Shown here piece by piece: positions 58,001 through 64,000 of a stretch of DNA of 64,000 bases. Origin of the DNA: Aestuariimicrobium ganziense (GTDB taxonomy: Bacteria > Actinomycetota > Actinomycetes > Propionibacteriales > Propionibacteriaceae); contig NZ_JACYIZ010000001.1 of NCBI RefSeq assembly GCF_015352975.1, forward strand, positions 496,001 through 560,000. Reading direction: 5' to 3'. The stretch's first letter is position 1; each line of letters begins with the position of its first letter. The notes under the pieces were generated by a model. That model ran no database searches, was not told the DNA's origin, and saw only the letters and a list, made by a program, of their open reading frames with translations. The translations under genes were made by a program, and so were the position numbers.

Positions 58001-58587
58001 GCGATCAGGTCGTTGAGCCGGTTGAGGTTGGCGCCGGTCGACTCGAGCTTGCGGAGCGCCTTCTCCTTGCGCTTGCGGTGCTTGAGCACCCCGGCGGCCT
58101 CCTCGATCAAGCCACGGCGGATCTCAGGGGTGGCCTGCAGGATCGAGTCGAGCTGGCCCTGGCCGACGATGACGTGCATCTCGCGGCCGATGCCGGAGTC
58201 GCTGAGCAGTTCCTGCACGTCGAGCAACCGGGCGGCCTGGCCGTTGATCGAGTACTCCGAGCCGCCGTTGCGGAACATCGTCCGGCTGATCGTCACCTCG
58301 GTGTAGTCGATCGGCAGCGCGCCGTCGGTGTTGTCGATGGTGAGCACGACCTCGGCGCGACCAAGGGGCGCCCGTCCGGCGGTGCCGGCGAAGATGACGT
58401 CCTCCATCTTGCCGCCGCGAAGGCTCTTGGCGCCCTGCTCGCCCATCACCCAGCTGAGCGCGTCGACCACGTTGGACTTGCCCGACCCGTTGGGCCCGAC
58501 CACGCAGGTGACCCCGGGTTCGAAGTGCAACGTGGTGGCTGACGCGAAGGACTTGAAGCCTCGTAGCGTCAACGACTTCAGGTACAT
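55027..58587 (-). CDS. smc: Chromosome segregation protein SMC
   Basis: SMC, 1186 residues, the condensin motor. Walker A is GPNGSGKSNVVDAL (31-44). Two coiled-coil arms rich in Ala, Glu and Arg flank the hinge, which lies around GLLLGGATAGRDDWPDL. The C-terminal head has the signature LLSGGERSLVAVAFLVSLF and Walker B FYILDEVEAALDDTN. A full-length protein with intact ATPase. The ATG at 58587 overlaps the gtrA stop (TGATG). It sits in the mutM ... smc-ftsY-ffh order. Confidence 0.97.
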   Translation of the reverse strand: MYLKSLTLRGFKSFASATTLHFEPGVTCVVGPNGSGKSNVVDALSWVMGEQGAKSLRGGKMEDVIFAGTAGRAPLGRAEVVLTIDNTDGALPIDYTEVTISRTMFRNGGSEYSINGQAARLLDVQELLSDSGIGREMHVIVGQGQLDSILQATPEIRRGLIEEAAGVLKHRKRKEKALRKLESTGANLNRLNDLIAELRRQLRPLGRQAEVARKAAIIQADLRDARARLLADDLAQLTDALEADLADEQAQAEARRRLEAAHERARAAEAAADDEVAAANPRLAAAQENWYALAGLRERVQTTRSIAAERMRHADAQPELARASRDPEALDREVAQVRDEEAQLREQVRQRTDELADATLRRNGAEAAHAEADATHNAQLRAIADRREGLARLVGQVNAMRSRLEASAEEVDRLTQRRGEAEQRSRQAAAQFTKLEIQVGQLGDGESGLDHAHEQAQSLVDQLKLRRDQLRQDEADAAQRRASLAARLEALQLGLERKDASAALLAASDDLSGLLGQVATLVSVESGYEAATAAALGQASDAVAVTDLSAAVAAMDHLRAEDLGRAGLLLGGATAGRDDWPDLPGSATWLVDRVTVADELQGSMARLLHKVAVVETLDQARTLVAALPDVSAVTRDGDLLSSWFASGGSGRKPSLIEVQAAVDEAQAGLLTAQADLEQLKFGLAETQASLETAEHQAAAALEKLHESDAHYTALTEQLGALNQTVREAGSEAERLAAAIETARTARAQDEEGLAALESRLELASSETDLVEADPTERDTRAAEARQARQVELEARLALRTAEEKVKAMAGRADSLARAAAHERQARAKAAARAAQLRREAEAATAVHAAAQWLTEQVERARAIATAERTAAETSRQQAEARLGVARRETRDLAKELEDVVAGAHRDEMGRIELRMRIERLHEVAMGELGLEPEALLAEYAPEFPVPVLTHPDGRPVTDEDEDRPHPVPYVRSEQEKRLREAERNLQVLGRVNPLALEEFDAMQERHHYLAEQLEDLRRTRADLTDIVAEVDARVQEVFAAAYADVEAAFERVFARLFPGGEGRLVLTEPGQWLTTGVEVEAKPAGKNVKRLSLLSGGERSLVAVAFLVSLFMARPSPFYILDEVEAALDDTNLGRLLGIYEELRENSQLLVITHQKRTMEIADALYGVTMRGDGVSTVVSQRLRDQ

Positions 58588-59168
58588 CAGCGACCGACCT
58601 TCTCGGCCTGGTCAGCGGCTGCGGCGTGGGCGGCCATCCGGGACGAGCGCACGGCGCGGAACGTCCACAGCTTGTTGACCACGAAGTTGATCGGCATGGT
58701 GATCACGATGGTGATCAGCTGGGCCCAGTAGGCGCGGGCCCGCAGGCCCTGGTCGTCGTTGAACGGTGGGTGCGGCAGGTAGAGCGGGCTGGTCGGGTTG
58801 GTCAGCGCGACCTTGATGATGGCGCCGACGCCGGCAGCGACCGAACCGACCACGAAGAACGGCCAGAACTCCGACCACCAACTCGCGTGCTGGCGCGACT
58901 TGAACGCCCAGCGCCGGTTGAGCTCGAAGTTCCAGAAGTTGGCGACGACGAACGCGACGATCCAGACCAGGACGGTGTAGCGGAAGGCGTGCTCGCTGGT
59001 GATCCAGAACAGCACCCGGTTGTCGTTGCGGGTGCCACCGTTGAGCTTGGTCATGATCACGGCGACGACCATGTTGACCAGGACTCCCGAACCTCCGACC
59101 AGCCCGAAGCGGACGAATTGCCCGAGCGTGCGGCGGTGTCGCTCGAAGAAGGGGGACGGTCTGGTCAT
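58587..59168 (-). CDS. GtrA-family membrane protein
   Basis: A ~193-residue four-helix membrane protein of the GtrA family: RFGLVGGSGVLVNMVVAVIM at the N-terminus, VWIVAFVVANFWNFELNRRW with the family's conserved F-x-x-N-R-x-W/F, WPFFVVGSVAAGVGAIIK, and ITMPINFVVNKLWTFR at the end. GtrA-like proteins help move polyprenyl-linked sugars across the membrane for cell-surface glycosylation. The ATG at 59168 (MTRPSP) is used here; a GTG at 59177 is possible. Directly coupled to smc, which is not a usual place for it. Confidence 0.85.
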   Translation of the reverse strand: MTRPSPFFERHRRTLGQFVRFGLVGGSGVLVNMVVAVIMTKLNGGTRNDNRVLFWITSEHAFRYTVLVWIVAFVVANFWNFELNRRWAFKSRQHASWWSEFWPFFVVGSVAAGVGAIIKVALTNPTSPLYLPHPPFNDDQGLRARAYWAQLITIVITMPINFVVNKLWTFRAVRSSRMAAHAAAADQAEKVGR

Positions 59169-59258
59169 GGTCGTCACAGCGTAGCGAGGCGGGGGCGATG
59201 GCAGAGTCCAGGCGCGCGAGTCCGAACGAGGGCCATCAAGCGCCCGCGCTCTTGGTGC

Positions 59259-60055
59259 TTACCGCTCTCCCACACGGGCGACCCACTCCTTGGCAGCGGC
59301 TGCGACAGCTTGCAGCGTGGGGGTGTCGCCCATGCCAATGTCGACGAGGGTCTGTTTGAGCATCAGGGCGGCCCGTCTGACCGCGGCATGGCCACCGTCG
59401 ATCATGGCGAGGCGCAGGAACTCCTCGCGGATCCAGGCCTTCGGCGGCCTGGGAGGATCGGGGTGCACGCGTAGGCCAAGCAGAGCGAGTTGGCAGCGAG
59501 GCATGCTTCCTCGGCGGGAGGCAGCGCCATCATCGTCCAGCAACCAGCCATTCGCGAGCAGCGAGAAAGCGGCCAGTGGACTCGAGCTTGCCCAGAGCGC
59601 GTCCCAAGTCGGATCGACGATGTCGCGCTGCCACCTTCTGCTGGCCAGGTTGGCGCCTGCGGTGACGTAGCCCAAGTGGCCTCGTACCACGGATCAAGCC
59701 GCTCGTGGGGCTTGATGAGGATCGAGTCAGCGGCCGAGGCCATCTGCGGTTCTGTGAGGGTGGGCCTGAGTCGGACTTCCACACCAGTGGCCCATGGCAG
59801 ACCCTTCTGGGGGTGGAGACCCTGGTGCACGTAATCCCCCCGAACAGGGCTACCGATGACCTCGGCACTCATCAGTCCACAGGGGCACGTGCACGTGGCG
59901 ACCTCCCCGGCCAGGTCGAGTTCCCAGTGGTCGAACTGGTCACCTCTGCCACAGACCAGACGCTGGTCCACCTGCTCGAAGAACTCGTAGGTGCCGACCT
60001 TGCCCTTCATGGCCTCCACCAACTGAGGATCCGGAAGTAGTACTGCAAGAACCAC
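59259..60055 (-). pseudogene. Frameshifted gene of unknown function
   Basis: Two minus-strand frames join in a natural order. Frame 1 (60055 down to about 59680) reads FEQVDQRLVCGRGDQFDHWE, EVATCTCPCGLMSAEVIG and PHERLDPWYEATW. Frame 2 (about 59690 down to 59259) continues GYVTAGANLASRRWQRDIVD, ALWASSSPLAAFSLLANGWL, FLRLAMIDGGHAAVRRAALM and ends in VARVGER-stop. Codon choice is coding-like in both, and the shift is near 59680-59690. An intact parent would have ~265 residues. I do not recognise the family; CTCPCG may bind a metal. Confidence 0.5.
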
Positions 60056-60225
60056 TCGTCATCCAGAACCACCGTCGATGGCCGCGGATGCGTCAGCAGC
60101 CCCAGGCACGCCAGTTGCCAAGGCCTCACGGCAGGATCCACGGGAGAGTTCGGCACTGAGACAAGTGGGTCATGGGGACATTGTCTTCGCCGGGCCTTGG
60201 TCACGGGCAGGCGAAGCACGCTCAT
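60007..60225 (-). pseudogene. Partial copy resembling the C-terminus of the neighbouring broken gene
   Basis: A 72-codon frame with QLACLGLLTHPRPSTVVLDDEWF (spacing over two short stretches), ending FRILSWWRP-stop. It resembles the QLALLGLRVHPDPPRPPKAW region of the frameshifted gene just downstream, so the two may be degraded tandem paralogues, or one gene with a second frameshift near 60040. It lies 40 bases after mutM. Low confidence on which. Confidence 0.35.
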
Positions 60226-60264
60226 GCCGCATACTGCGCATTGTTCACCCGTGCGGGTAGGGGC

Positions 60265-61116
60265 TCACGTCCGACGCTTGCGCGGTGCCCGCTGACACCG
60301 GGGGCAGAAGAACGAGCTCCGGTTCATGAACGCCTCCCGGCGGATCGGCGTACCGCACCGGTCGCACGGTTGCTCCTCGCGGCCGTAGGCGTGCAGGCTG
60401 CGTGCGAAGTAGCCGGACTCGCCGTTCACGTTGACGTAGAGCGCGTCGAAGCTGGTGCCTCCGGCCTCCAGCGCCTCAAGCAGCACGTTGCGGGCGTGGT
60501 CGAGCAAACCCCCGGCGGCTGCCCGGGTCAGCTGCCGACCGGGCCGGTCGTAGTGCACCTGAGCGCGCCACAGCGACTCGTCCACGTAGATATTGCCAAG
60601 CCCTGAGATCACCCGCTGGTCCAGCAGGATCCGCTTGATGCCCGAGTCCTTGCTGCGGATCCGGGCCACCACGGCGTCGCGGTCGAACGCCTCCTCGAGC
60701 AGGTCGGGGGCAACATGGGCGTACTCGTCGGGGAACTCAGCCCCGCCGGGCGAGAGCGCCAGTCCCCCGAACATCCGCTGGTCGACCAAGCGCAGTTGGC
60801 GTCCGTCGTCCAGGTCGAACAGCACGCGGGTGTTGCGCAGCAGGGGGTCGCCGGGCCCGTCCACCCGGAACTGCCCGCTCATCCCCAGGTGGGCGAGCAT
60901 TGCGTCACCGTCGGCGAACGGCAGCCCCAGGTACTTGCCGCGCCGGCGCGGTTCGGTGAACGTCCGCCCGGTCAGCAGGGACGCGAAGTGGTCGGGTCCG
61001 AGGGGGTCGGAGCGCACCGGCCGAGGGTGCAGCACGGTGATCGCGGTGGTCGTCCGGCCGACCAGGTGGGCAGCCAGGCCGAGCCGCACCGACTCCACCT
61101 CGGGCAGCTCAGGCAT
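60265..61116 (-). CDS. mutM: Formamidopyrimidine-DNA glycosylase
   Basis: MutM (Fpg), 283 residues, excises 8-oxoguanine and related oxidised bases. It starts [14 protein letters not shown]; Pro2 and Glu3 are catalytic. The conserved Lys is in [11 protein letters not shown], the helix-two-turn-helix around [14 protein letters not shown], and the C-terminal zinc finger [20 protein letters not shown] with CPRCQ. Start at 61116 overlaps the rnc end by 8 bases. The 76-base-shorter or longer frames are not needed. Confidence 0.96.
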   Translation of the reverse strand: MPELPEVESVRLGLAAHLVGRTTTAITVLHPRPVRSDPLGPDHFASLLTGRTFTEPRRRGKYLGLPFADGDAMLAHLGMSGQFRVDGPGDPLLRNTRVLFDLDDGRQLRLVDQRMFGGLALSPGGAEFPDEYAHVAPDLLEEAFDRDAVVARIRSKDSGIKRILLDQRVISGLGNIYVDESLWRAQVHYDRPGRQLTRAAAGGLLDHARNVLLEALEAGGTSFDALYVNVNGESGYFARSLHAYGREEQPCDRCGTPIRREAFMNRSSFFCPRCQRAPRKRRT

Positions 61117-61813
61117 CGCCGCCGGCGGGACCGGGTCGCGGGCTGAGCGCGGCGAAGGCGTGGCTGGCGGCCTCCATCTCGGCGTGCCGCTTGGTGCGCC
61201 CTCGTCCCGGCTCGTGCTGCTCACCGCCGACGATCGCCACAGCGACGAAGCGGCGGTCGTGCTCCGGCCCCGTGGCAGTCACCTCATAGACCGGCATCTC
61301 CAGGCCCCGGGTCGCGCACAGTTCCTGCAGCGATGTCTTCCAGTCCAGGCCGGCACCGAGTTCGGCGGCCGTCTCGACCTGGGGATCGAACAGGTGGTGG
61401 ACGAGCCGCGACGCCGTGGCGAGGCTGCCCGAAAGACGAGCGGCGCCGATCAGCGCCTCAAGGGTGTCGGCGAGGATCGAGGTCTTGTCGGACCCGGCGG
61501 TGTTGATCTCGCCCTGACCGAGCTTGACCAGGGGGCCGATCTCGTAGCGGCGGGCGACCTCGGCAAGACTTCGTCCACTCACCACGGCGGCGCGCAGCTT
61601 GGCCAAGGTGCTCTCGGGGGCGTCGGGGAAGCGGTGGTAGAGGTGTTCGGTGACCACCACGCCGAGCACCGAGTCGCCCAGGAACTCCAGCCGCTCGTTG
61701 GTGGGCACGCCACCGTTCTCGTAGGCCCAGCTGCGGTGGGTCAGGGCAAGCTCAAAGAGCTGGGCGTCCATCGGGACACCCAGCTCGTCGAGGAGTTGGT
61801 GGAAGCGGCTCAT
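61109..61813 (-). CDS. rnc: Ribonuclease III
   Basis: RNase III, 234 residues, cuts double-stranded RNA in rRNA precursors and mRNAs. The catalytic signature is [20 protein letters not shown] (about 43-62), and the second acidic site is [11 protein letters not shown] double-stranded-RNA-binding domain follows (about 160-225): [20 protein letters not shown] and [15 protein letters not shown]. Start ATG at 61813; a GTG at 61822 adds three residues. Its end overlaps mutM. Confidence 0.95.
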   Translation of the reverse strand: MSRFHQLLDELGVPMDAQLFELALTHRSWAYENGGVPTNERLEFLGDSVLGVVVTEHLYHRFPDAPESTLAKLRAAVVSGRSLAEVARRYEIGPLVKLGQGEINTAGSDKTSILADTLEALIGAARLSGSLATASRLVHHLFDPQVETAAELGAGLDWKTSLQELCATRGLEMPVYEVTATGPEHDRRFVAVAIVGGEQHEPGRGRTKRHAEMEAASHAFAALSPRPGPAGGDA

Positions 61814-61829
61814 CGCCGCCACCCGCGGC

Positions 61830-62021
61830 TCAGGCCTCGAGGACCTGGCGACGCGCGACGCGCGGGCCGTACTGGCCGCAGCCGGGGCAGGCGGTGTGCT
61901 GAAGGTGCGGCTGGCGGCACGCGGGGTTGGCGCAGGTCACCGTCTGCACGGCAACCGCCTTCCACTGCGCACGACGGCTGCGGGTGTTGCTGCGGGACAT
62001 CCTCCGCTTGGGAACAGCCAC
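61830..62021 (-). CDS. rpmF: Ribosomal protein bL32 (zinc-binding form)
   Basis: L32, 63 residues: [20 protein letters not shown] is diagnostic. Cysteines in [20 protein letters not shown] form the zinc site, so this is the C+ form, not the zinc-free paralogue made under zinc starvation. It lies between the DUF177 gene and rnc, the usual order. Confidence 0.96.
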   Translation of the reverse strand: MAVPKRRMSRSNTRSRRAQWKAVAVQTVTCANPACRQPHLQHTACPGCGQYGPRVARRQVLEA

Positions 62022-62066
62022 AGGTCTTCTCCTCAGGTCTTCTCCGGCGAGCCGGATTCGGGTACT

Positions 62067-62606
62067 TCAGTTCTGGGTCACGTCGCGCAGCGCCGCCCAC
62101 CGGGGGTCGATCTGCTCGTCGTGGGTGTGATCGGGATCGTCGTTGAGGTTGGCGCCGCACGCGACGCACAACCCCGCACAGTCATCCCGGCACACAGGGG
62201 TGAACGGAAGTTCGAGCACCACGGCGTCACGGAGCAGCGGTTCGAGGTCGATCCGTTCGTCGACCACGAAGCTGGCGTCCTCCTCGGCGTCACGCCCGGG
62301 GTGGTAGAACAGCTCCTGCATCTCCAGCGTGGCCTCATCAGCCAGCGGCCGCAGACAGCGAGCGCACTCCCCGGTCAGTTCGACCTCGGCGGTTCCGGAC
62401 ACCCAGATCCCCTCGACCACCGATTCGAGCTTGACGCTCACGGCGATCTCGGAGCCCTCAGGCACCCCGATCATCTCGACGCCGAGCCCCGCGGGAGCAG
62501 GGACGGTCCGATGGACCTCCTTCATCGTGCCCGCCCGCCTGCTCAGCTCATGGGTCTCGAGGACCAGGAGCGAGCGGGCGTCCGGATGCTTGGACGAGGA
62601 CGTCAT
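62067..62606 (-). CDS. YceD/DUF177 protein
   Basis: A 179-residue YceD-family (DUF177) protein that typically precedes rpmF and is linked to 23S rRNA/large-subunit production. Diagnostic parts are GTAEVELTGECARCLRPLAD, DLEPLLRDAVVLELPFTPVC and CAGLCVACGANLNDDP; the cysteines may bind zinc. Start ATG at 62606. Confidence 0.92.
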   Translation of the reverse strand: MTSSSKHPDARSLLVLETHELSRRAGTMKEVHRTVPAPAGLGVEMIGVPEGSEIAVSVKLESVVEGIWVSGTAEVELTGECARCLRPLADEATLEMQELFYHPGRDAEEDASFVVDERIDLEPLLRDAVVLELPFTPVCRDDCAGLCVACGANLNDDPDHTHDEQIDPRWAALRDVTQN

Positions 62607-62703
62607 GATGTGTCCCTCCTCGTTGCGCGCAGCACGACGCTGTCGATGACCGAGGAGCAACTCTACCGGTGGCGCTGGGTGAACCCAAATTGCCGGAGCA
62701 CGC

Positions 62704-63234
62704 TCACAACAGAGAGTCGGGATCGGCGTCGGTGACCTCGAGGTCGACCATCAACTCCCCCGCCAGGTCTTCCAGCGCCTGGGTCAGATCGGCCAGTTCG
62801 GCTCGGTCGACCACGGAGGCCTCGACCCTGGCCCGGAAGATGCTGCCCCCGGCCATCGGAGCTTCTTCGGTGGTGGTCTCGAGCCGTTCGATGTTGGCGC
62901 CGCGGGCGGCCAGCGCCGAGGTCACGTCGGCGACGATCCCCAGACGGTCGTTGCCGACCAGGTCGAGGACGATCCGTCGCGCGGGCGGGGGTGCCTCGGT
63001 GGCACGTCCCGTGCGCAGGGTGACCTCGAGTCCCTCGAGCCCGCGCAGCGCCGCCACCAGGTCGTCGGCCTGGTCGTTGTCGACGCCGACCTCGACCAGA
63101 CCCGCGAACTGGCCGGCCAGGTGGGCGAGTTGGCTGCGTTCCCAGTTACCGGCGTGGGCAGAGACGACCTCGGCGACCGACTGGACCAGGCCGGGCCGGT
63201 CCTCGCCGATCAGGGTCAGTATCAGGTGCGCCAT
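62704..63234 (-). CDS. Two-ACT-domain regulatory protein (GcvR-like)
   Basis: A 176-residue protein composed of two ACT domains: about 1-75 (LILTLIGEDRPGLVQSVAEV, LVEVGVDNDQADDLVAAL) and about 90-170 (RIVLDLVGNDRLGIVADVTS, NIERLETTTEEAPMAGG, IFRARVEASV). This resembles GcvR, which senses an amino acid, often glycine, and acts on a partner regulator. It does not bind DNA itself. No partner is visible nearby. Confidence 0.82.
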   Translation of the reverse strand: MAHLILTLIGEDRPGLVQSVAEVVSAHAGNWERSQLAHLAGQFAGLVEVGVDNDQADDLVAALRGLEGLEVTLRTGRATEAPPPARRIVLDLVGNDRLGIVADVTSALAARGANIERLETTTEEAPMAGGSIFRARVEASVVDRAELADLTQALEDLAGELMVDLEVTDADPDSLL

Positions 63235-63328
63235 GGGGGGAGCCTACGCCGCCGGTCCGACCGCGGGCGAATGGAGTCGCGACCGGCGGTGGATGTGCAT
63301 GGCACCCCCTGTTGAGCAGGCTGGATGC

Positions 63329-63451
63329 ATGACAACAATGGATCTCATCAACGCAGTCGTCGTGGTGCTCGGCACCCTCATCGTGCTCGGTTGCGCGGCC
63401 GCCGGTTGGCTGGCCGACGGGTTCGACGGACGAGGCCCGCGCCAGGCCTGA
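63329..63451 (+). CDS. 40-residue single-pass membrane peptide
   Basis: A small frame starting MTTMDLINAVVVVLGTLIVL and continuing GCAAAGWLADGFDGRGPRQA. It has one transmembrane helix and a short basic C-terminus. A GGAT/GGCTGG sequence precedes the ATG weakly. Such small proteins are easily missed and easily false; codon use supports it mildly. Divergent from the ACT gene, convergent to coaD. Confidence 0.4.
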   Translation: MTTMDLINAVVVVLGTLIVLGCAAAGWLADGFDGRGPRQA

Positions 63452-63481
63452 GGCCCAAAGATGCAGGCCCCGGCCTCGTGC

Positions 63482-63964
63482 TCAGCCGCGCCGCTCGGCC
63501 ATCCGGCGCATCAGCGCCTCGTTGACCTCGGGCGGCAGGAAGGCCGAGACGTCTCCCCCGTAGGCCGCGATGTTGCGGATCAGGGTGGACGAGATCGTGC
63601 CGAACTCACGGCTGGCGGGCAGGAACACCGTCTCGACGTCACCGACGTGGTTGTTCATGTGGGCCTGCTGCAACTCGAACTCGAAGTCGGACGAGAACCG
63701 CAGACCCTTGACCACGATCTCAGCCCCGTGCTCGCGGCAGAAGTCGACCAGCAGCCCCTCGATCGGGGCCACGATGACACCCGGCAGGTCGGCGAAGGTG
63801 CGCCGGGCCAACGCGATCCGCTCGTCCTCTGAGAACACGTACTGCTTGGTGGTGTTGACCCCCACCGCGACCACCACTTCACCGAAGATCTCGGCCGCAC
63901 GCTGGATCACGTCGACGTGACCCAGGGTGATCGGGTCGAACGACCCGGGGCAGACCACCCTCAT
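63482..63964 (-). CDS. coaD: Phosphopantetheine adenylyltransferase
   Basis: CoaD, 160 residues, transfers AMP to 4'-phosphopantetheine in coenzyme A synthesis. The nucleotidyltransferase motif is PGSFDPITLGHVDVIQRAAE (6-25, with T/HxGH at 13-16), with VVAVGVNTTKQYVFSEDERI and the ISSTLIRNIAAYGGDVSAFL motif near the C-terminus. The ATG at 63964 overlaps the rsmD-like stop upstream (ATGA). Confidence 0.97.
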   Translation of the reverse strand: MRVVCPGSFDPITLGHVDVIQRAAEIFGEVVVAVGVNTTKQYVFSEDERIALARRTFADLPGVIVAPIEGLLVDFCREHGAEIVVKGLRFSSDFEFELQQAHMNNHVGDVETVFLPASREFGTISSTLIRNIAAYGGDVSAFLPPEVNEALMRRMAERRG

Positions 63965-64000
63965 TCCAACTCCTCTGCTCGGGCTGCGACCCAGTACACG
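63961..64000 (-). CDS. C-terminal end of a gene coupled to coaD, probably rsmD
   Basis: Twelve codons (VYWVAARAEELE-stop) lie at the window edge in frame with a TGA that overlaps the coaD start (ATGA). In actinobacteria the 16S rRNA m2G966 methyltransferase rsmD almost always precedes coaD, and the residues fit its C-terminal strand, but the fragment is too short for proof. Confidence 0.45.
   Translation of the reverse strand, partial: VYWVAARAEELE

Noticed and set aside
55126..58542. Long plus-strand frames opposite smc
   Set aside because: Antisense to an intact SMC gene. Val/Gly/Leu-rich composition is the mirror of the coiled-coil codons.

Overview
This window is chromosomal DNA from a visibly high-GC actinobacterium. 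Supporting traits are mycothiol biosynthesis (MshC) in its conserved DUF3090/SCO1664/phosphomutase neighbourhood, an Rpf-type resuscitation factor, DUF2469, actinobacterial ribosomal and secretion gene orders, and a single-chain biotin-dependent carboxylase of about 1850 residues. I favour the Propionibacteriales, probably Propionibacteriaceae. That assignment is inference from gene content. I see no prophage, insertion sequence, plasmid module or CRISPR array. The window is mostly core genome with a few degraded islands.

Layout. 1-6.2 kb: infC-rpmI-rplT-trmH and pheS-pheT on the minus strand, interrupted by a plus-strand block (membrane protein, acetyltransferase and two gene remnants). 6.2-11.1 kb: citrate synthase, hisE-hisG, and a PnuC-like riboflavin transporter behind an FMN riboswitch. 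11.1-15.2 kb: mycothiol ligase cluster. 15.3-23.6 kb: mixed metabolic genes (two aldo/keto reductases, M20 peptidase, carboxylesterase), a tRNA-Leu(GAG), a HEAT-repeat protein and an Rpf/LysM muralytic protein. 23.6-33.7 kb: the fused carboxylase, a GH3 beta-glucosidase, an AadA-like nucleotidyltransferase and an MFS exporter. 33.7-40.8 kb: rplS-lepB-rnhB-DUF2469 and yraN-yifB-dprA-uppP. 41-43.2 kb: an ECF sigma factor with a membrane partner, and a lipoprotein. 43.3-46.8 kb: sdhCAB. 47-49.1 kb: rpsP-KH-rimM-trmD. 49.3-51.7 kb: an amidohydrolase and a second MFS transporter. 51.7-64 kb: rsmD-coaD ... DUF177-rpmF-rnc-mutM ... gtrA-smc-ftsY-ffh.

How the genes work together. Most encode translation (tRNA synthetase, ribosomal proteins, IF3, rRNA and tRNA maturation), SRP-dependent protein export, DNA maintenance (SMC, MutM, RNase HII, DprA) and central carbon flow (citrate synthase, succinate dehydrogenase, acyl-CoA carboxylase). 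Many genes are translationally coupled through ATGA, GTGA or TGATG overlaps.

The most informative non-routine features are: infC starting at AUC behind a leader with a terminator-like hairpin; an FMN riboswitch whose expression platform contains a perfect Shine-Dalgarno-sequestering stem; a eukaryote-like single-chain carboxylase; a palindromic element shared by two distant intergenic regions; DnaA-box-like sites ahead of yraN-yifB-dprA; and two decayed loci inserted into otherwise conserved clusters. I did not find a clearly new multi-gene system.
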